DNA of 64,000 bases from Betaproteobacteria bacterium. Its GTDB lineage: Bacteria; Pseudomonadota; Gammaproteobacteria; Burkholderiales; JACQAP01. The DNA is taken from NCBI GenBank assembly GCA_016194905.1, contig JACQAP010000005.1:320313-384312 (forward strand), given 5' to 3'. Numbering within the stretch: the first letter of the stretch is position 1; the number at the start of each line of letters is the position of its first letter. This document shows positions 28,352 to 38,837 of this stretch, piece after piece. Below the pieces are notes generated by a model, which saw only the letters and a list, made by a program, of their open reading frames with translations, had not been told where the DNA came from and made no database searches. The translations under genes and the position numbers were made by a program.

Positions 28352-28526
28352 CAAGTCGTCATTTTCGCGGAAATTCCGGCCATTCTCCACATGCGGACGT
28401 CGCCGGAATCATGAAGGACTTCGACCCGTTCCGCAGACCAGAATTCGCACGGGGAATCGCGGCCGGCGATATCGGGCGACGCAGTCAGCATGGGCGTGCG
28501 CGACCGCATCCGAGCTTGCGGCGCAA

Positions 28527-28991
28527 TCAGAACGGAATGTCGTCCTCGAGGTCGTCGAAACCGCTGCCCTTCCCGGCCCCTGCGGCTTTTTTCGCGGGGG
28601 CAGCGGTGGAACGGGAGGGGGCGTCGTCATCCGGCGGCGCCATGCGCTCTGATCCGCCCGAGCGCGAGCCGAGCATCTGCATGCGGTCGGCGCGTATTTC
28701 CGTCGTGTAGCGCTCGTGGCCCTCCTTGTCGGTCCACTTGCGGGTCTCCAGTCGCCCTTCGATGTAGACCTGCGATCCCTTCTTCAGGTATTCGCCGGCG
28801 ATCTCCGCGAGTTTGCTGAACATCGACACCCGGTGCCATTCCGTCTTTTCCTGCTTCTCGCCGCCCTTGTCCTTCCACGTTTCCGTGGTGGCGATGCTGA
28901 TATTGGCCACCGCGTCGCCGCTGGGCAGATAGCGCACCTCCGGGTCTTTCCCCAGGTTACCGATCAGGATCACTTTATTTACCGAGGCCAT
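28527..28991 (-). CDS. ssb: Single-stranded DNA-binding protein
   Basis: This 154-residue SSB has the N-terminal OB-fold ([52 protein letters not shown]), a short flexible Ser/Ala/Lys linker and the acidic tail ending DDDIPF, which recruits replication and repair partners. It is shorter than E. coli SSB because of the reduced linker. It begins 3 bp after the stop of the YajR-like transporter gene, so the two are probably co-transcribed. The uvrA/ssb neighbourhood is conserved in beta- and gammaproteobacteria. Confidence 0.96.
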   Translation of the reverse strand: MASVNKVILIGNLGKDPEVRYLPSGDAVANISIATTETWKDKGGEKQEKTEWHRVSMFSKLAEIAGEYLKKGSQVYIEGRLETRKWTDKEGHERYTTEIRADRMQMLGSRSGGSERMAPPDDDAPSRSTAAPAKKAAGAGKGSGFDDLEDDIPF

Positions 28992-28994
28992 CGC

Positions 28995-30362
28995 TCAAAT
29001 CTCCCGTGCCAGTAGTTTGATGACATTCTGTTCGTCGAAACCCTTACTGTCCACTTTCAGATACGCCACGCCCTCGCCGCTCAGGTTCACCTCGCGCACA
29101 CCCGGCAGACCGGACAGGCTGCGCACCAGCCCCGAGGTGGTTTGCGAGTCAGACCTGGGTAGCTGATATCGGCGCGTCTCGAGGCTGCGCGGGATGCGCA
29201 TGCCGAAAACCAGCAGCAGCCAGACGATCGCCAGCATGCCGCAGAAACCGAATACTGCCGGGGTGCCGTAGTGTTGCGACAACCAGCCACCGCTCGCCGC
29301 ACCCACGAAAGTACCGATGAATTGCACGGAGCTATAAACGCCGATGGCGGTTCCCTTGGCGCTGGCCGGTGCCCGCTTCGAGATCATGGAGGGCAGTGTG
29401 GCTTCGAGCAGATTGAAGGCAGCGAAGAACACCAGCAGGCCGACCACCAGCGCGGGCAGCCCTCTATCCGAGATCATCAACAGCGCGAGCGCGCTGATCA
29501 ACACGGTCACCGCACCGACGAATACCGGTTTCTGCAGTCCCCTGCGTTCGGCGAGCAGCATCGGCGGCAACATCAGCACAATCGCGCCGAGCATGACCGG
29601 CAGATACACACGCCAATGACTGCCCGCGGGCAGGTGCGCCTGCAGCGCGAAAGGCACCACCACAAAAAGCGCCATCAGGATCCCGTGCAACGCGAATATG
29701 CCGTAGTTGAGCCGCAACAACTGCGTGTCGCGCAACACCGATTTCAATGATGCCTGCTGAACCGGCGGCTTGGGTACGGCGGCCTGCACGGGATCGGGGA
29801 CGATGACCCGCACAACCAGCAACGCCGCGATCGCCAGAAATCCGGTCAGCGCGAAGATTCCCGGAACACTCACTATGCGATCGAGCACCGGTCCGGCCGC
29901 CATGGACAGCGCGAACGTGCCGCCGATGGTCATGCCGATGATGGCCATGGCTTTGGTGCGCTGACCATCGCGCGTCAGATCCGCCGCAAGCGCGATCACG
30001 GCGGCGGAAATCGCACCCGCTCCCTGAATTATGCGACCCAGGATCACCATGTTTATGTCGTGCGCCAGCGCTGCAACGAAGCTGCCGAACGCGAAAATGA
30101 TCAGGCCGAGGTAGATCGTGCGTTTGCGCCCCCAGCGATCCGAAAGCCAGCCGAATGGCACTTGCAGGCAGGCCTGGGTCAGGCCGTAAGCGCCGAGCGC
30201 AATACCGACCATGGTGTGGCTGCTTCCCCCCGGCAGCTTCGCTGCGTAGAGCGCAAACACAGGCAGGATGATGAACATGCCAAGCATGCGCAGCCCGAAA
30301 ATGCCGGCGAGACCAAAGCTCGCGCGCAACTCCTGGGGCGTCATGCGGTCTGATGCAGACAT
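28995..30362 (-). CDS. YajR-like MFS transporter with C-terminal YAM domain
   Basis: This 455-residue major facilitator has 12 predicted helices in about residues 15-380. MFS motif A is visible as GWLSDRWGRKRT in the loop between helices 2 and 3, with GRIIQGAGAISAAVIALAAD in helices 4-5. After a Ser/Thr linker, residues about 390-455 (GVREVNLSGEGVAYLKVD) form a small ferredoxin-like domain, as in E. coli YajR. The substrate is unknown; YajR-type proteins are proton-driven exporters. It lies between divergent uvrA and downstream ssb, a position common in betaproteobacteria. Confidence 0.87.
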   Translation of the reverse strand: MSASDRMTPQELRASFGLAGIFGLRMLGMFIILPVFALYAAKLPGGSSHTMVGIALGAYGLTQACLQVPFGWLSDRWGRKRTIYLGLIIFAFGSFVAALAHDINMVILGRIIQGAGAISAAVIALAADLTRDGQRTKAMAIIGMTIGGTFALSMAAGPVLDRIVSVPGIFALTGFLAIAALLVVRVIVPDPVQAAVPKPPVQQASLKSVLRDTQLLRLNYGIFALHGILMALFVVVPFALQAHLPAGSHWRVYLPVMLGAIVLMLPPMLLAERRGLQKPVFVGAVTVLISALALLMISDRGLPALVVGLLVFFAAFNLLEATLPSMISKRAPASAKGTAIGVYSSVQFIGTFVGAASGGWLSQHYGTPAVFGFCGMLAIVWLLLVFGMRIPRSLETRRYQLPRSDSQTTSGLVRSLSGLPGVREVNLSGEGVAYLKVDSKGFDEQNVIKLLAREI

Positions 30363-30386
30363 TCGTGAACGGAACTGAAAAGCGGG

Positions 30387-30416
30387 TTGGGAATTGCTTT
30401 TGAAGTGCAGTATATT
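30387..30416 (+). promoter_or_regulatory. Candidate uvrA promoter
   Basis: TTGGGA (30387-30392), an 18-bp spacer and TATATT (30411-30416) lie 30 bp before the uvrA ATG. The -10 is followed by AACAGG. A minus-strand CTGT half-site overlaps this region, but the second half of a LexA box (ACAG at 8 bp spacing) is not present, so SOS control by a canonical LexA site is not supported here. Confidence 0.4.
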
Positions 30417-30445
30417 AACAGGTTGATCAAATATTCATCCACCGC

Positions 30446-33295
30446 ATGGATTTCATCCGCGTACGCGGCGCGCGCACGCACAATCTGAAGAACATCAATC
30501 TCGATCTGCCGCGCAACCGGCTGATCGTGATTACCGGACTGTCCGGCTCCGGCAAGTCTTCTCTCGCCTTCGATACGCTCTACGCGGAAGGCCAGCGCCG
30601 CTACGTCGAATCCCTGTCTGCTTACGCGCGACAATTTCTGCAGTTGATGGAAAAGCCGGATGTCGACCTGATCGAGGGATTGTCGCCGGCCATCTCGATC
30701 GAACAGAAAGCGACCAGCCACAATCCACGCTCGACCGTAGGCACGGTCACCGAAATCCACGACTACCTTCGGCTGCTTTACGCCCGCGTAGGCGAGCCGC
30801 ATTGTCCGGACCACGACCTGGTCCTGTCGGCGCAGAGCGTGTCGCAGATGGTCGACCATGTGCTCCGGCTTCCCGAGGACACGCGCCTGATGATCCTTGC
30901 GCCGCTAGTAGTCGAACGCAAGGGCGAGAACCTGGAATTGTTCGAGGACCTGCGCGCGCAGGGCTTCGTGCGCGTGCGTGTCGACGGGAAGGTGGTTGAC
31001 ATCGACGGTGTTCCGAAGCTCTCTAAGACCAAAAAACACACGGTCGAGATCGTCATCGACCGGGTGAAGGTACGCCCGAACATTAAGCAACGTCTGGCCG
31101 AGTCGTTCGAAACGGCGCTGCGTCATGCCGATGGGCGCGCACTGGCGGTGGAAATGGATGGCGGGCACGAACACCTGTTTTCCGCGCGCTTTGCCTGCCC
31201 GATCTGCAGCTATTCACTGCCAGAGCTGGAACCGCGGCTTTTCTCGTTCAACAATCCGATGGGCGCCTGCCCGCGCTGCGACGGTCTCGGCCAGATCACT
31301 TTCTTCGATCCAGAACGCGTGGTGGCATTTCCGCATATGTCGCTTGCGGCCGGCGCAGTCAGGGGCTGGGACAAGCGCAACCAGTTCTATTTCCAGATGA
31401 TCGGCAGCCTCGCGCAGCAGTATGGATTCGACGTCGACACCCCCTTCGAGAAACTGCCGGAAACCGTGCGCGATCTGATTCTGAATGGAACCGGCCGCGA
31501 AAAAGTACGTTTTCTCTACGTCGGCGAGCGCGGTAACAAGTACCAGCGCGAGCATCCTTTCGAAGGCATTCTGCCCAATCTGGAGCGACGCTATCGCGAA
31601 ACCGATTCAGCCGCGGTACGCGAAGAACTGGCGAAATATCTCGCCAGCCAGCCTTGCCCCGAGTGCAAGGGCACCCGGCTGCGCCGCGAAGCACGTAATG
31701 TATTCGTCGCCGGCAAAGCAATCTACGAAGTCAGCTGCCTGCCGCTGAAACTGGCGCTGCAGTTCTTCCACGAAATGAGGCTGGAGGGCGCGAAGCTCGC
31801 GATCGCGGAAAAGATCGTGCACGAAATCGCCAATCGGCTTCAATTCCTGGTCAATGTCGGGCTGGACTACCTGGCATTGGACCGCTCGGCCGACACGCTC
31901 TCCGGCGGTGAAGCGCAGCGCATCAGGCTCGCCTCGCAGATCGGCTCGGGACTGACCGGCGTCATGTACGTGCTGGACGAACCCTCGATCGGCCTGCACC
32001 AGCGCGACAATGATCGGTTGCTTGAAACGCTGAAGGAGCTGCGCGACCTCGGCAATTCGGTCATCGTGGTGGAACACGACACCGATGCGATGATGAATGC
32101 CGACTACGTCGTGGACATGGGTCCGGGCGCCGGCGTACATGGCGGCCGCATCGTCGCGGAAGGAACGCCCGCACAAATCGCCGCCAGCCCAGAATCGCTC
32201 ACCGGACAGTATTTGTCCGGGCGTCGTCACATCGCGATGCCGCAGCTGCGTCACAAGCCCCAGGCGAAGCAAATGCTCCGTCTGCTTGGAGCACGCGGCA
32301 ACAACCTGAAAAACGTGAACCTCGATCTTCCAGTCGGCCTGTTCGTCTGCATAACGGGCGTTTCGGGTTCCGGCAAATCCACGCTGATCAACGACACGCT
32401 CTGCCACGCAGTGGCGCAGCACCTTTACGGCAGCACTGCCGAACCGGCGCCGCACGACGACATTCAGGGACTGGATTTCTTCGACAAGGTCGTCAACGTG
32501 GACCAGAGCCCGATCGGTCGCACGCCGCGCTCGAATCCGGCCACGTACACCGGCCTGTTCACGCCGATACGCGATTTGTTCGCCGGCGTACCGCTGGCGC
32601 GCGAGCGTGGCTACGGCGCCGGACGCTTCTCGTTCAACGTCAAGGGCGGCCGCTGCGAAGCCTGCCAGGGGGACGGCGTCATCAAGGTGGAAATGCATTT
32701 CCTGCCGGATATCTACGTTGCCTGCGATGTCTGCCACGGGAACCGCTACAACCGCGAAACCCTGGAGATCCAGTACAAAGGCCGCAACATTCATGAAGTG
32801 CTGGACATGACCGTGGAGCAGGCGCGGGATTTCTTCAGCGCCGTTCCGGTGCTCGCCCGCAAGCTCGACACGCTGCTCGACGTCGGGCTCGGTTATATCC
32901 GCCTCGGACAAAGCGCGACCACGTTGTCGGGCGGCGAGGCGCAGCGCGTCAAGCTGGCGCTCGAGCTATCCAAACGCGATACCGGACGCACGCTCTATAT
33001 CCTCGACGAGCCGACCACCGGTCTGCATTTCCACGACATCGAGATGCTGCTCACCGTGCTGCACCGGTTGCGCGATCACGGCAATACCGTGGTGGTGATC
33101 GAGCACAATATGGATGTCATCAAGACCGCGGACTGGATAATAGATCTCGGCCCGGAAGGCGGCGACGGAGGCGGCGCCATCATCGCGCAAGGCACGCCAG
33201 AAGCCATCGCCGGCACCGCGTCGTCCTATACCGGCAGCTACCTGCGCCAGATCATCCCGCCCAGACCCGCCCGCAGCCGCGTCGCAGCGGGCTAA
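30446..33295 (+). CDS. uvrA: Excinuclease ABC subunit A
   Basis: This 949-residue damage-recognition ATPase of nucleotide excision repair has two ABC modules: Walker [10 protein letters not shown] (31-39) with signature LSGGEAQR (about 485), and GVSGSGKST (about 638) with LSGGEAQR (about 827). Zinc-binding CxxC pairs are visible (CPICSY and CPRCDG; the C-terminal CEACQGDG and CDVC), plus [12 protein letters not shown] and [11 protein letters not shown]alker B segments. The length equals that of standard UvrA. It is divergent from the MFS/ssb unit and convergent with rplQ, with a shared terminator between. Confidence 0.97.
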   Translation: MDFIRVRGARTHNLKNINLDLPRNRLIVITGLSGSGKSSLAFDTLYAEGQRRYVESLSAYARQFLQLMEKPDVDLIEGLSPAISIEQKATSHNPRSTVGTVTEIHDYLRLLYARVGEPHCPDHDLVLSAQSVSQMVDHVLRLPEDTRLMILAPLVVERKGENLELFEDLRAQGFVRVRVDGKVVDIDGVPKLSKTKKHTVEIVIDRVKVRPNIKQRLAESFETALRHADGRALAVEMDGGHEHLFSARFACPICSYSLPELEPRLFSFNNPMGACPRCDGLGQITFFDPERVVAFPHMSLAAGAVRGWDKRNQFYFQMIGSLAQQYGFDVDTPFEKLPETVRDLILNGTGREKVRFLYVGERGNKYQREHPFEGILPNLERRYRETDSAAVREELAKYLASQPCPECKGTRLRREARNVFVAGKAIYEVSCLPLKLALQFFHEMRLEGAKLAIAEKIVHEIANRLQFLVNVGLDYLALDRSADTLSGGEAQRIRLASQIGSGLTGVMYVLDEPSIGLHQRDNDRLLETLKELRDLGNSVIVVEHDTDAMMNADYVVDMGPGAGVHGGRIVAEGTPAQIAASPESLTGQYLSGRRHIAMPQLRHKPQAKQMLRLLGARGNNLKNVNLDLPVGLFVCITGVSGSGKSTLINDTLCHAVAQHLYGSTAEPAPHDDIQGLDFFDKVVNVDQSPIGRTPRSNPATYTGLFTPIRDLFAGVPLARERGYGAGRFSFNVKGGRCEACQGDGVIKVEMHFLPDIYVACDVCHGNRYNRETLEIQYKGRNIHEVLDMTVEQARDFFSAVPVLARKLDTLLDVGLGYIRLGQSATTLSGGEAQRVKLALELSKRDTGRTLYILDEPTTGLHFHDIEMLLTVLHRLRDHGNTVVVIEHNMDVIKTADWIIDLGPEGGDGGGAIIAQGTPEAIAGTASSYTGSYLRQIIPPRPARSRVAAG

Positions 33296-33420
33296 CCTCC
33301 GAACCACATCTTCCGAGACTCGGTTCAAGCGTCTTGCCAGACGCAGTCCGGACTCAACGCCGGCCTTCCGCTGCCGTAGTCGCGGAAGGATCAGTGCAAA
33401 ATCCGGTTGATTCAGCCCAT

Positions 33421-33462
33421 AAAAACGAAGAAGCCGGCTTATGCCGGCTTCTTCGTTTTTTC
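33421..33462. terminator. Strong bidirectional terminator between uvrA and rplQ
   Basis: AACGAAGAAGCCGGC (33424-33438) pairs perfectly with GCCGGCTTCTTCGTT (33443-33457) around a TTAT loop. It is flanked by A-tract on the left and T-tract on the right, so it works as an intrinsic terminator in both directions: for uvrA on the plus strand and for the ribosomal supercluster ending at rplQ on the minus strand. Confidence 0.92.
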
Positions 33463-33490
33463 TATGACATCTTTCCTTGCGCCGTCCCGC

Positions 33491-33886
33491 CTATTTCTTC
33501 GCAGCGGTCTTGGTTTCTTCAGCGACGTCGGGACGATCCAGCAACTCCACGAGCGCCATGGGCGCATTGTCGCCCTGCCGAAAACCGAACTTGAGGATAC
33601 GCAGGTAGCCGCCATTGCGATTGGCAAACCGCGGACCCAGTTCGTTGAACAGCTTGAGCACCATCTCGCGGTCACGCAAGCGCGAAAACACCAGACGCCG
33701 GTTGGCAAGCGACGGCTTCTTACCCAGCGTAATGATCGGCTCGGCGACCCGGCGCAGTTCCTTCGCCTTGGGCAACGTGGTCTTGATGACCTCGTGTCTC
33801 AGCAAAGAATTGGTCATGTTGCGCAGCATGGCTAGTCGATGGCTGCTGGTGCGGTTGAGTTTTCGCAGTCCCAGTTGGTGACGCAT
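33491..33886 (-). CDS. rplQ: 50S ribosomal protein L17
   Basis: The 131-residue L17 begins [20 protein letters not shown], the conserved N-terminus, followed by [20 protein letters not shown]. It binds 23S rRNA near the exit-tunnel side of the large subunit. It is the last gene of the alpha operon, 11 bp after rpoA, and the only downstream element is the bidirectional terminator at 33421-33462. Length is normal. Confidence 0.97.
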   Translation of the reverse strand: MRHQLGLRKLNRTSSHRLAMLRNMTNSLLRHEVIKTTLPKAKELRRVAEPIITLGKKPSLANRRLVFSRLRDREMVLKLFNELGPRFANRNGGYLRILKFGFRQGDNAPMALVELLDRPDVAEETKTAAKK

Positions 33887-33897
33887 TTTCTATCCCC

Positions 33898-34872
33898 TTA
33901 AACCTTCTCGAGTCCGACCGGCGGCCAGTTCTCGAGCTTCATGCCGAGTGTCAGGCCGCGCGAGGCAAGTACTTCCTTGATCTCGTTGAGCGATTTACGG
34001 CCGAGGTTCGGCGTCTTCAGCAACTCCGTTTCGGTACGCTGGATCAGATCGCCGATGTAATAAATGTTCTCCGCCTTTAGGCAGTTTGCCGAACGCACGG
34101 TGAGTTCGAGATCATCCACCGGACGCAGCAGGATCGGATCGACCTGCGGAGCCTTCGGTTGTTCGATCGGTGCCGGCGTGCCTTTCAGATCTGCAAACAG
34201 CGATAACTGGTCGACCAGGATGCGTGCGGCATAGCGGATTGCCTCTTCCGGCTCCACAACGCCGTTGGTCTCGATGTCCATGATCAGCTTGTCGAGGTCA
34301 GTGCGCTGTTCCACGCGCGCCGACTCGACCGCATAGCTGACCCGCTTCACCGGACTGAACGACGCATCCACCATGATGTTACCGATAGTGCGGCCTTCCT
34401 TCGCCAGAGCACGCGTCGTCGCCGGCACATAACCGCGGCCGCCTTCGACCTTGATCTGCATGTCGAGCTTGCCGCCGGGCGCAATGTGCGCGATGACATG
34501 CTCGGGGTTGATGATCTCGACGTCGTGCGACGCTTCGATGTCGCCCGCGGTGACGACGCTCTCGCCCTGCTTCTTCAGATTGAGCACGACTTCATCGCGA
34601 TTGTGCAGCTTCAGCACGATGCCCTTCAGGTTGAGCAGGATGTCGACGACATCCTCCTGCACACCGTCGATGGTGGAGTATTCGTGCAGAACGCCGTTGA
34701 TCTTGACCTCGGTCGGCGCAAATCCTGGCATCGAGGACAGCAGCACCCGGCGCAGTGCGTTGCCGAGGGTGTGACCATAGCCGCGTTCGAACGGCTCCAT
34801 CGTCACCTTCGCATGGAAGGCGGAGATCGTCTGAACATCGATGATTCGCGGCTTCAGAAAGCTGCTTTGCAT
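33898..34872 (-). CDS. rpoA: RNA polymerase alpha subunit
   Basis: This 324-residue subunit has an N-terminal assembly domain (about 1-230; [20 protein letters not shown] is the conserved dimerisation and beta-binding element) and a C-terminal domain (about 245-324; [17 protein letters not shown] and [18 protein letters not shown]) that contacts UP elements and activators. It lies between rpsD and rplQ as in all proteobacterial alpha operons. A 99-bp gap after rpsD includes its ribosome-binding region. Confidence 0.98.
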   Translation of the reverse strand: MQSSFLKPRIIDVQTISAFHAKVTMEPFERGYGHTLGNALRRVLLSSMPGFAPTEVKINGVLHEYSTIDGVQEDVVDILLNLKGIVLKLHNRDEVVLNLKKQGESVVTAGDIEASHDVEIINPEHVIAHIAPGGKLDMQIKVEGGRGYVPATTRALAKEGRTIGNIMVDASFSPVKRVSYAVESARVEQRTDLDKLIMDIETNGVVEPEEAIRYAARILVDQLSLFADLKGTPAPIEQPKAPQVDPILLRPVDDLELTVRSANCLKAENIYYIGDLIQRTETELLKTPNLGRKSLNEIKEVLASRGLTLGMKLENWPPVGLEKV

Positions 34873-34971
34873 AAACGTGACCCTCTAGATTGAATTCGGG
34901 ACGTTCCGTATTAAAAACATACGGCCCGGCCGGTCCTAAGGAGACGACGGCGGGCCGCAATACCGGTTCGC

Positions 34972-35598
34972 TTACTTCGAATACAGTTCCACCACCAGCG
35001 ATTCGTTGATCGTCGAGGGCAGTTCAGAGCGTTGCGGCTTCGCCTTGAATGTGCCTTTGAGCGCTTTGATATCGACTTCGATCCACTCCGGGAACCCGCG
35101 ACCTTCTGCCGCTTCGACTGCGCCCTTGATGCGCAATTGGCCCTTCGCGCCCTCGGCAACTTCGATAACGTCGCCCTGGCGAACCTGATACGAGGGGATG
35201 TTGACCCGTTTGCCATTAACCAGAATGCCGTTGTGGCGCACAACCTGGCGGGCTTCGGTCCGCGACGAGCCGAAACCCATGCGATACGCGACGGTGTCCA
35301 GTCGACTTTCCAGCATTTGCAACAGGGCCTCGCCGGTGACTTCCTTCGCCCGCGCGGCCAACTTGTAGGTATTGCGGAACTGGCGCTCCAGCATTCCGTA
35401 AATGCGACGGATCTTCTGCTTCTCCCTCAGTTGCGTGCCGTAGTCGGAACGGCGCAGGTTCTTCTGACCGTGCTGGCCTGGCGCGTACGAACGGCGCTCT
35501 ATAGAGCACTTGTCGCTGAAACACTTCTCGCCTTTGAGGAACAGCTTTTCGCCTTCTCGGCGGCATTGGCGGCACTTCGGATCTAGGTTCCTTGCCAC
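34972..35598 (-). CDS. rpsD: 30S ribosomal protein S4
   Basis: This 208-residue S4 is a primary 16S rRNA binder, and in E. coli the repressor of the alpha operon. The start is a GTG at 35598 ([18 protein letters not shown]), supported by AAGGAG 7 bases upstream; longer upstream frame overlaps rpsK and is spurious. Cys9, Cys12, Cys26 and Cys31 form the zinc knuckle of the C+ type of S4. The S4 RNA-binding domain is at about residues 95-160 ([29 protein letters not shown]). Confidence 0.96.
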   Translation of the reverse strand: MARNLDPKCRQCRREGEKLFLKGEKCFSDKCSIERRSYAPGQHGQKNLRRSDYGTQLREKQKIRRIYGMLERQFRNTYKLAARAKEVTGEALLQMLESRLDTVAYRMGFGSSRTEARQVVRHNGILVNGKRVNIPSYQVRQGDVIEVAEGAKGQLRIKGAVEAAEGRGFPEWIEVDIKALKGTFKAKPQRSELPSTINESLVVELYSK

Positions 35599-35615
35599 TG
35601 CTTGTCTCCTTGGGA

Positions 35616-36014
35616 TCAGATACGGCGCTTCTTGGGCGGACGGCAGCCGTTGTGCGGGACCGGCGTGACATCCGAGATGCTGGTGATCTTGAACCCGACC
35701 GCGTTCAAGGCGCGAACCGCGGATTCGCGCCCCGGACCGGGGCCCTTGATGCGCACTTCGAGGTTCTTCACGCCGCACTCCTGTGCGGCACGGCCAGCTT
35801 GCTCGGCGGCAATCTGCGCCGCGAACGGAGTGGACTTGCGCGAACCTTTGAAACCTGCCGCGCCGGATGTTGCCCAGGACAGCGCATTCCCCTGGCGATC
35901 CGTGATGGTCACGATGGTGTTGTTGAAGGATGCGTGAATATGGGCGATGCCCTCGGCCACGTTCTTCTTGACCTTCTTCCGGACCCTTACCGCTGGAGTA
36001 GCTGCTTTTGCCAT
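35616..36014 (-). CDS. rpsK: 30S ribosomal protein S11
   Basis: The 132-residue S11 has the conserved [18 protein letters not shown] segment near the N-terminus and the C-terminal RPPKKRRI tail. It forms part of the 30S platform next to S7 and the 3' domain of 16S rRNA. It sits 17 bp before rpsD and 27 bp after rpsM in the alpha operon. Confidence 0.98.
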   Translation of the reverse strand: MAKAATPAVRVRKKVKKNVAEGIAHIHASFNNTIVTITDRQGNALSWATSGAAGFKGSRKSTPFAAQIAAEQAGRAAQECGVKNLEVRIKGPGPGRESAVRALNAVGFKITSISDVTPVPHNGCRPPKKRRI

Positions 36015-36041
36015 GTCAAAAAATCCTTGATCTAAATTCGC

Positions 36042-36431
36042 TTACTTCGCCGCCGGCGCCGGGGTCGCTCCGCCGGTGCGCTGAATCGCCTTGCGCGGAC
36101 CCTTGCGGGTACGTGCGTTGGTACGGGTGCGCTGACCGCGCACGGGCAATCCGCGGCGATGGCGTGTGCCTCGGTAGCAGCCCAGATCCATCAGGCGCTT
36201 GATATTCATCGTCACTTCACGACGCAGGTCCCCCTCCACGGTGAACTTCGCCACCTGTTCGCGCAGCTTCTCCATGTCGTTGTCGGACAAATCCTTCATC
36301 TTGGTCGAGCCGTTGATGCCTGCGGCAGCGCAGATGGCGCGCGAACGGGCGCGGCCGATTCCATAGATTGAAGTCAGCGCAATGACCGCGTGCTGATGGT
36401 TCGGAATGTTTACACCGGAGATACGAGCCAT
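36042..36431 (-). CDS. rpsM: 30S ribosomal protein S13
   Basis: The 129-residue S13 begins [20 protein letters not shown] and carries the helix-hairpin-helix [16 protein letters not shown] and the rRNA/tRNA-contacting tail [18 protein letters not shown]. It is about 8-10 residues longer than E. coli S13 because of an Ala/Pro/Gly-rich extension ([10 protein letters not shown]) at the C-terminus, the part that reaches the P-site tRNA. It is the first gene after rpmJ in the alpha segment. Confidence 0.97.
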   Translation of the reverse strand: MARISGVNIPNHQHAVIALTSIYGIGRARSRAICAAAGINGSTKMKDLSDNDMEKLREQVAKFTVEGDLRREVTMNIKRLMDLGCYRGTRHRRGLPVRGQRTRTNARTRKGPRKAIQRTGGATPAPAAK

Positions 36432-36471
36432 AGTTGTCCTGCGTTCTGTTAAAAGTTGCGTCCCCGCCCGG

Positions 36472-36585
36472 TTAACCCTGGCGCTGCTTGTGGCGCGGAT
36501 CAGTGCAAATTACGCGCACAACGCGGTTGCGACGGACTATCTTGCAGTTCCGGCACATTTTCTTGACCGATGCTTGTACTCTCAT
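36472..36585 (-). CDS. rpmJ: 50S ribosomal protein L36
   Basis: This 37-residue protein, [10 protein letters not shown] followed by [10 protein letters not shown], ends DPRHKQRQG. Cys11, Cys14, Cys27 and His32 form the zinc ribbon of the C+ (zinc-binding) L36 type. It is short but clearly a gene by sequence and by its invariant position between infA and rpsM. The stop is TAA at 36474-36472, and the start is ATG at 36585. Confidence 0.96.
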   Translation of the reverse strand: MRVQASVKKMCRNCKIVRRNRVVRVICTDPRHKQRQG

Positions 36586-36627
36586 TTCTACTCCCTCAGC
36601 CGCCGTTCGGCGAGCCGTTGTTCAAAC

Positions 36628-36846
36628 TTACTTGGCGCGGAATACGATGCGCGCTCGCGTCAAATCGTAAGGCGTCAAATCCACCGTCACCTTGTCGCCC
36701 GGCAGAATCCGGATGTAGTGCATCCGCATCTTTCCGGAAATATGTCCCAGCACCACATGGCCGTTTTCCAGCTTCACGCGAAACGTCGCGTTCGGCAGGG
36801 TTTCCAGGATTTCTCCCTGCATCTGGATGGTTTCTTCCTTGGCCAT
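36628..36846 (-). CDS. infA: Translation initiation factor IF-1
   Basis: The 72-residue IF-1 is a single OB-fold ([56 protein letters not shown]) that occupies the 30S A site during initiation. Its location between secY and rpmJ is the usual arrangement in betaproteobacteria but not in E. coli, where infA is elsewhere, and supports the taxonomic placement. It begins 9 bp after the secY stop. Confidence 0.97.
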   Translation of the reverse strand: MAKEETIQMQGEILETLPNATFRVKLENGHVVLGHISGKMRMHYIRILPGDKVTVDLTPYDLTRARIVFRAK

Positions 36847-36855
36847 GCTCCTCCG

Positions 36856-38172
36856 CTAGCGGGTCGGGAACATCCCGCCCTTGAAGTTCGCCTTCTTGAG
36901 CAGGCTCTCATACTGGTGCGACATGACATACGCCTGCACCTGGGCCATGAAATCCATGGTCACCACCACGATGATCAGCAGGCTGGTGCCGCCGAAATAG
37001 AACGGCACGTTCCATTTCACGATCAGAAACTCCGGCAACAGGCACACCAGCGTCACATAGATCGCGCCCGCCAGGGTCAGCCGCATGGTGATCTTCTCGA
37101 TGTACTTTGCCGTCTGTTCGCCAGGCCGGATCCCCGGCACGAACGCACCGCCCTTCTTCAGATTCTCCGCGGTTTCCTTGGGGTTGAACACCAGGGCCGT
37201 GTAAAAGAAGCAGAAGAAAATAATCGCAGACGCATACAACAATACGTAAATCGGCTGCCCGGGATGCAGGGTGCCGCTGATATCGCGCAGCCAGGTCATA
37301 CTTTCGTTGCTGCCAAACCAGCCGGCCAGCGTGGCCGGAAACAAAATGATGCTCGAGGCGAATATCGGCGGAATCACGCCCGACATGTTCAGCTTCAATG
37401 GCAGATGCGAGCTCTGCCCGCCATAAACTTTGCGGCCAACCTGTCGCTTCGCGTAATTCACCAGTATCTTGCGCTGGCCGCGTTCCACAAAGACCACGAA
37501 CCCGGTCACCAGGATTGCGCCCACCAGCAGCAACAGCACCAACGGGATCGAGAATGCACCCGTACGCGCCAGTTCCAGCGTACCGCCGATCGCCCTCGGA
37601 AACCCCGCGGCAATGCCCGCGAAAATGATCAGCGAAATGCCATTGCCGATACCTCGCTCCGTGATCTGTTCGCCGAGCCACATCAGGAACATTGTTCCGG
37701 TCACCAGCGTGACCACGGTGGTGAAGCGGAACGCGAGTCCCGGTTCGATCACCAGCCCGCGCTGCGATTCCAGCGCGATTGCGATTCCCAGGCCCTGGAA
37801 AGTCGCCAGAAACAAGGTGCCGTAGCGTGTGTACTGCGTAATCTTCCGGCGGCCGGCCTCACCTTCCTTCTTCAGTTGCTCGAGTGTCGGCGATACGACG
37901 GTCATCAACTGCATGATGATAGAAGCCGAGATGTACGGCATGATGCCCAGCGCGAAGATGGTAAATCGCGACAACGCGCCGCCCGAGAACATGTTGAACA
38001 TGTCCAGAATGCCGCCCTTCTGCGACTTGAACAGCTCCGCGAGCTGCACTGGGTCGATACCTGGCACCGGAACGTGCGCACCGATGCGATATACGATCAG
38101 AGCGCCCAGCAGGAACAACAATCGGCGCTTCAGATCGCCGAACTTGCCCCCGATCAAAGAGTTCTGCGCCAA
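36856..38172 (-). CDS. secY: Protein translocase subunit SecY
   Basis: This 438-residue channel of the Sec translocon has ten transmembrane helices. Recognisable parts are the N-terminal [20 protein letters not shown] helix, the plug-associated [20 protein letters not shown] segment, the cytoplasmic loop [15 protein letters not shown] that binds SecA and ribosomes, and the C-terminal [19 protein letters not shown]. It is located 2 bp after rplO within the spc operon, as usual. SecE is encoded at 63310-63657 in this window; secG is not present. Confidence 0.98.
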   Translation of the reverse strand: MAQNSLIGGKFGDLKRRLLFLLGALIVYRIGAHVPVPGIDPVQLAELFKSQKGGILDMFNMFSGGALSRFTIFALGIMPYISASIIMQLMTVVSPTLEQLKKEGEAGRRKITQYTRYGTLFLATFQGLGIAIALESQRGLVIEPGLAFRFTTVVTLVTGTMFLMWLGEQITERGIGNGISLIIFAGIAAGFPRAIGGTLELARTGAFSIPLVLLLLVGAILVTGFVVFVERGQRKILVNYAKRQVGRKVYGGQSSHLPLKLNMSGVIPPIFASSIILFPATLAGWFGSNESMTWLRDISGTLHPGQPIYVLLYASAIIFFCFFYTALVFNPKETAENLKKGGAFVPGIRPGEQTAKYIEKITMRLTLAGAIYVTLVCLLPEFLIVKWNVPFYFGGTSLLIIVVVTMDFMAQVQAYVMSHQYESLLKKANFKGGMFPTR

Positions 38173-38174
38173 GC

Positions 38175-38609
38175 TCAGCCTTCGACGCTGCCGCCGGCCT
38201 TTTCAATGGCTGCGCGCGCGCCCTTCGTTACCAGCAATCCGCGCACAATCACCTTGCGCTTGATTTCCCCATTCAGTATCACTTTGGCCGCAAGGGCCGC
38301 GTTCGGCACCACGCCCGCCTGCTTCAGCACCAGAATATCGATGTCGTCCACCGTCAGTTTGTCGAGCGAAGACAATCTCACCTCGACCGTATCCCCTCTA
38401 GTAAGCGATACGAAACCGCGCTTCGGCAGGCGCCGGTGCAAAGGCATCTGGCCGCCTTCGAAGCCCACTTTGTGGAAGCCGCCCGAACGCGCCTTCTGAC
38501 CTTTGTGGCCGCGACCCGCGGTCTTGCCCAATCCGCTGCCAATGCCACGACCGACACGCTTTTTTGCGTGCTTGGAGCCGGCTGCCGGTTTGATCTGGTT
38601 CAAACGCAT
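38175..38609 (-). CDS. rplO: 50S ribosomal protein L15
   Basis: The 144-residue L15 has the conserved Gly/Lys-rich N-terminal extension ([20 protein letters not shown]) that threads into 23S rRNA, followed by [18 protein letters not shown]. It starts directly after the rpmD stop codon (adjacent bases) and is followed by secY after 2 bp, so the three genes are tightly coupled. Confidence 0.97.
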   Translation of the reverse strand: MRLNQIKPAAGSKHAKKRVGRGIGSGLGKTAGRGHKGQKARSGGFHKVGFEGGQMPLHRRLPKRGFVSLTRGDTVEVRLSSLDKLTVDDIDILVLKQAGVVPNAALAAKVILNGEIKRKVIVRGLLVTKGARAAIEKAGGSVEG

Positions 38610-38819
38610 TTATGCCTCGCACTTCACCAGGTAGTTCACCTTGTTGATCATGCCACGCACCGCTGGCGTATCTTCCAGTTCAACTGTATGGTTGATGTGC
38701 CGCAGGCCGAGGCCACGCACCGTTGCGCGATGGCTTTCACGGGTGCCGACCACGCCACGCACCAGCGTGACCTTGACCGTCTTTCCCGATTTCTTTGCTG
38801 CTTCTTTTTTCTTGGCCAT
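38610..38819 (-). CDS. rpmD: 50S ribosomal protein L30
   Basis: The 69-residue L30 core is [20 protein letters not shown], then [20 protein letters not shown] and [11 protein letters not shown]. The first nine or ten residues ([10 protein letters not shown]) are a lysine-rich extension not found in E. coli L30 (59 residues); whether translation begins here or at a later codon cannot be decided, but no later in-frame ATG precedes the core. It lies between rpsE and rplO. Confidence 0.94.
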   Translation of the reverse strand: MAKKKEAAKKSGKTVKVTLVRGVVGTRESHRATVRGLGLRHINHTVELEDTPAVRGMINKVNYLVKCEA

Positions 38820-38837
38820 GATTTTTTCAGTACCCGG

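Noticed and set aside
30406..30421. Possible LexA (SOS) box upstream of uvrA
   Set aside because: Only a CTGT half-site is present on the minus strand; the partner ACAG at the required 8-bp spacing is missing.
36406..38499. A 697-codon open frame on the plus strand opposite infA, secY and rplO
   Set aside because: It spans several essential ribosomal-cluster genes on the other strand and its translation is low-complexity His/Gln/Arg-rich; treated as a shadow frame.
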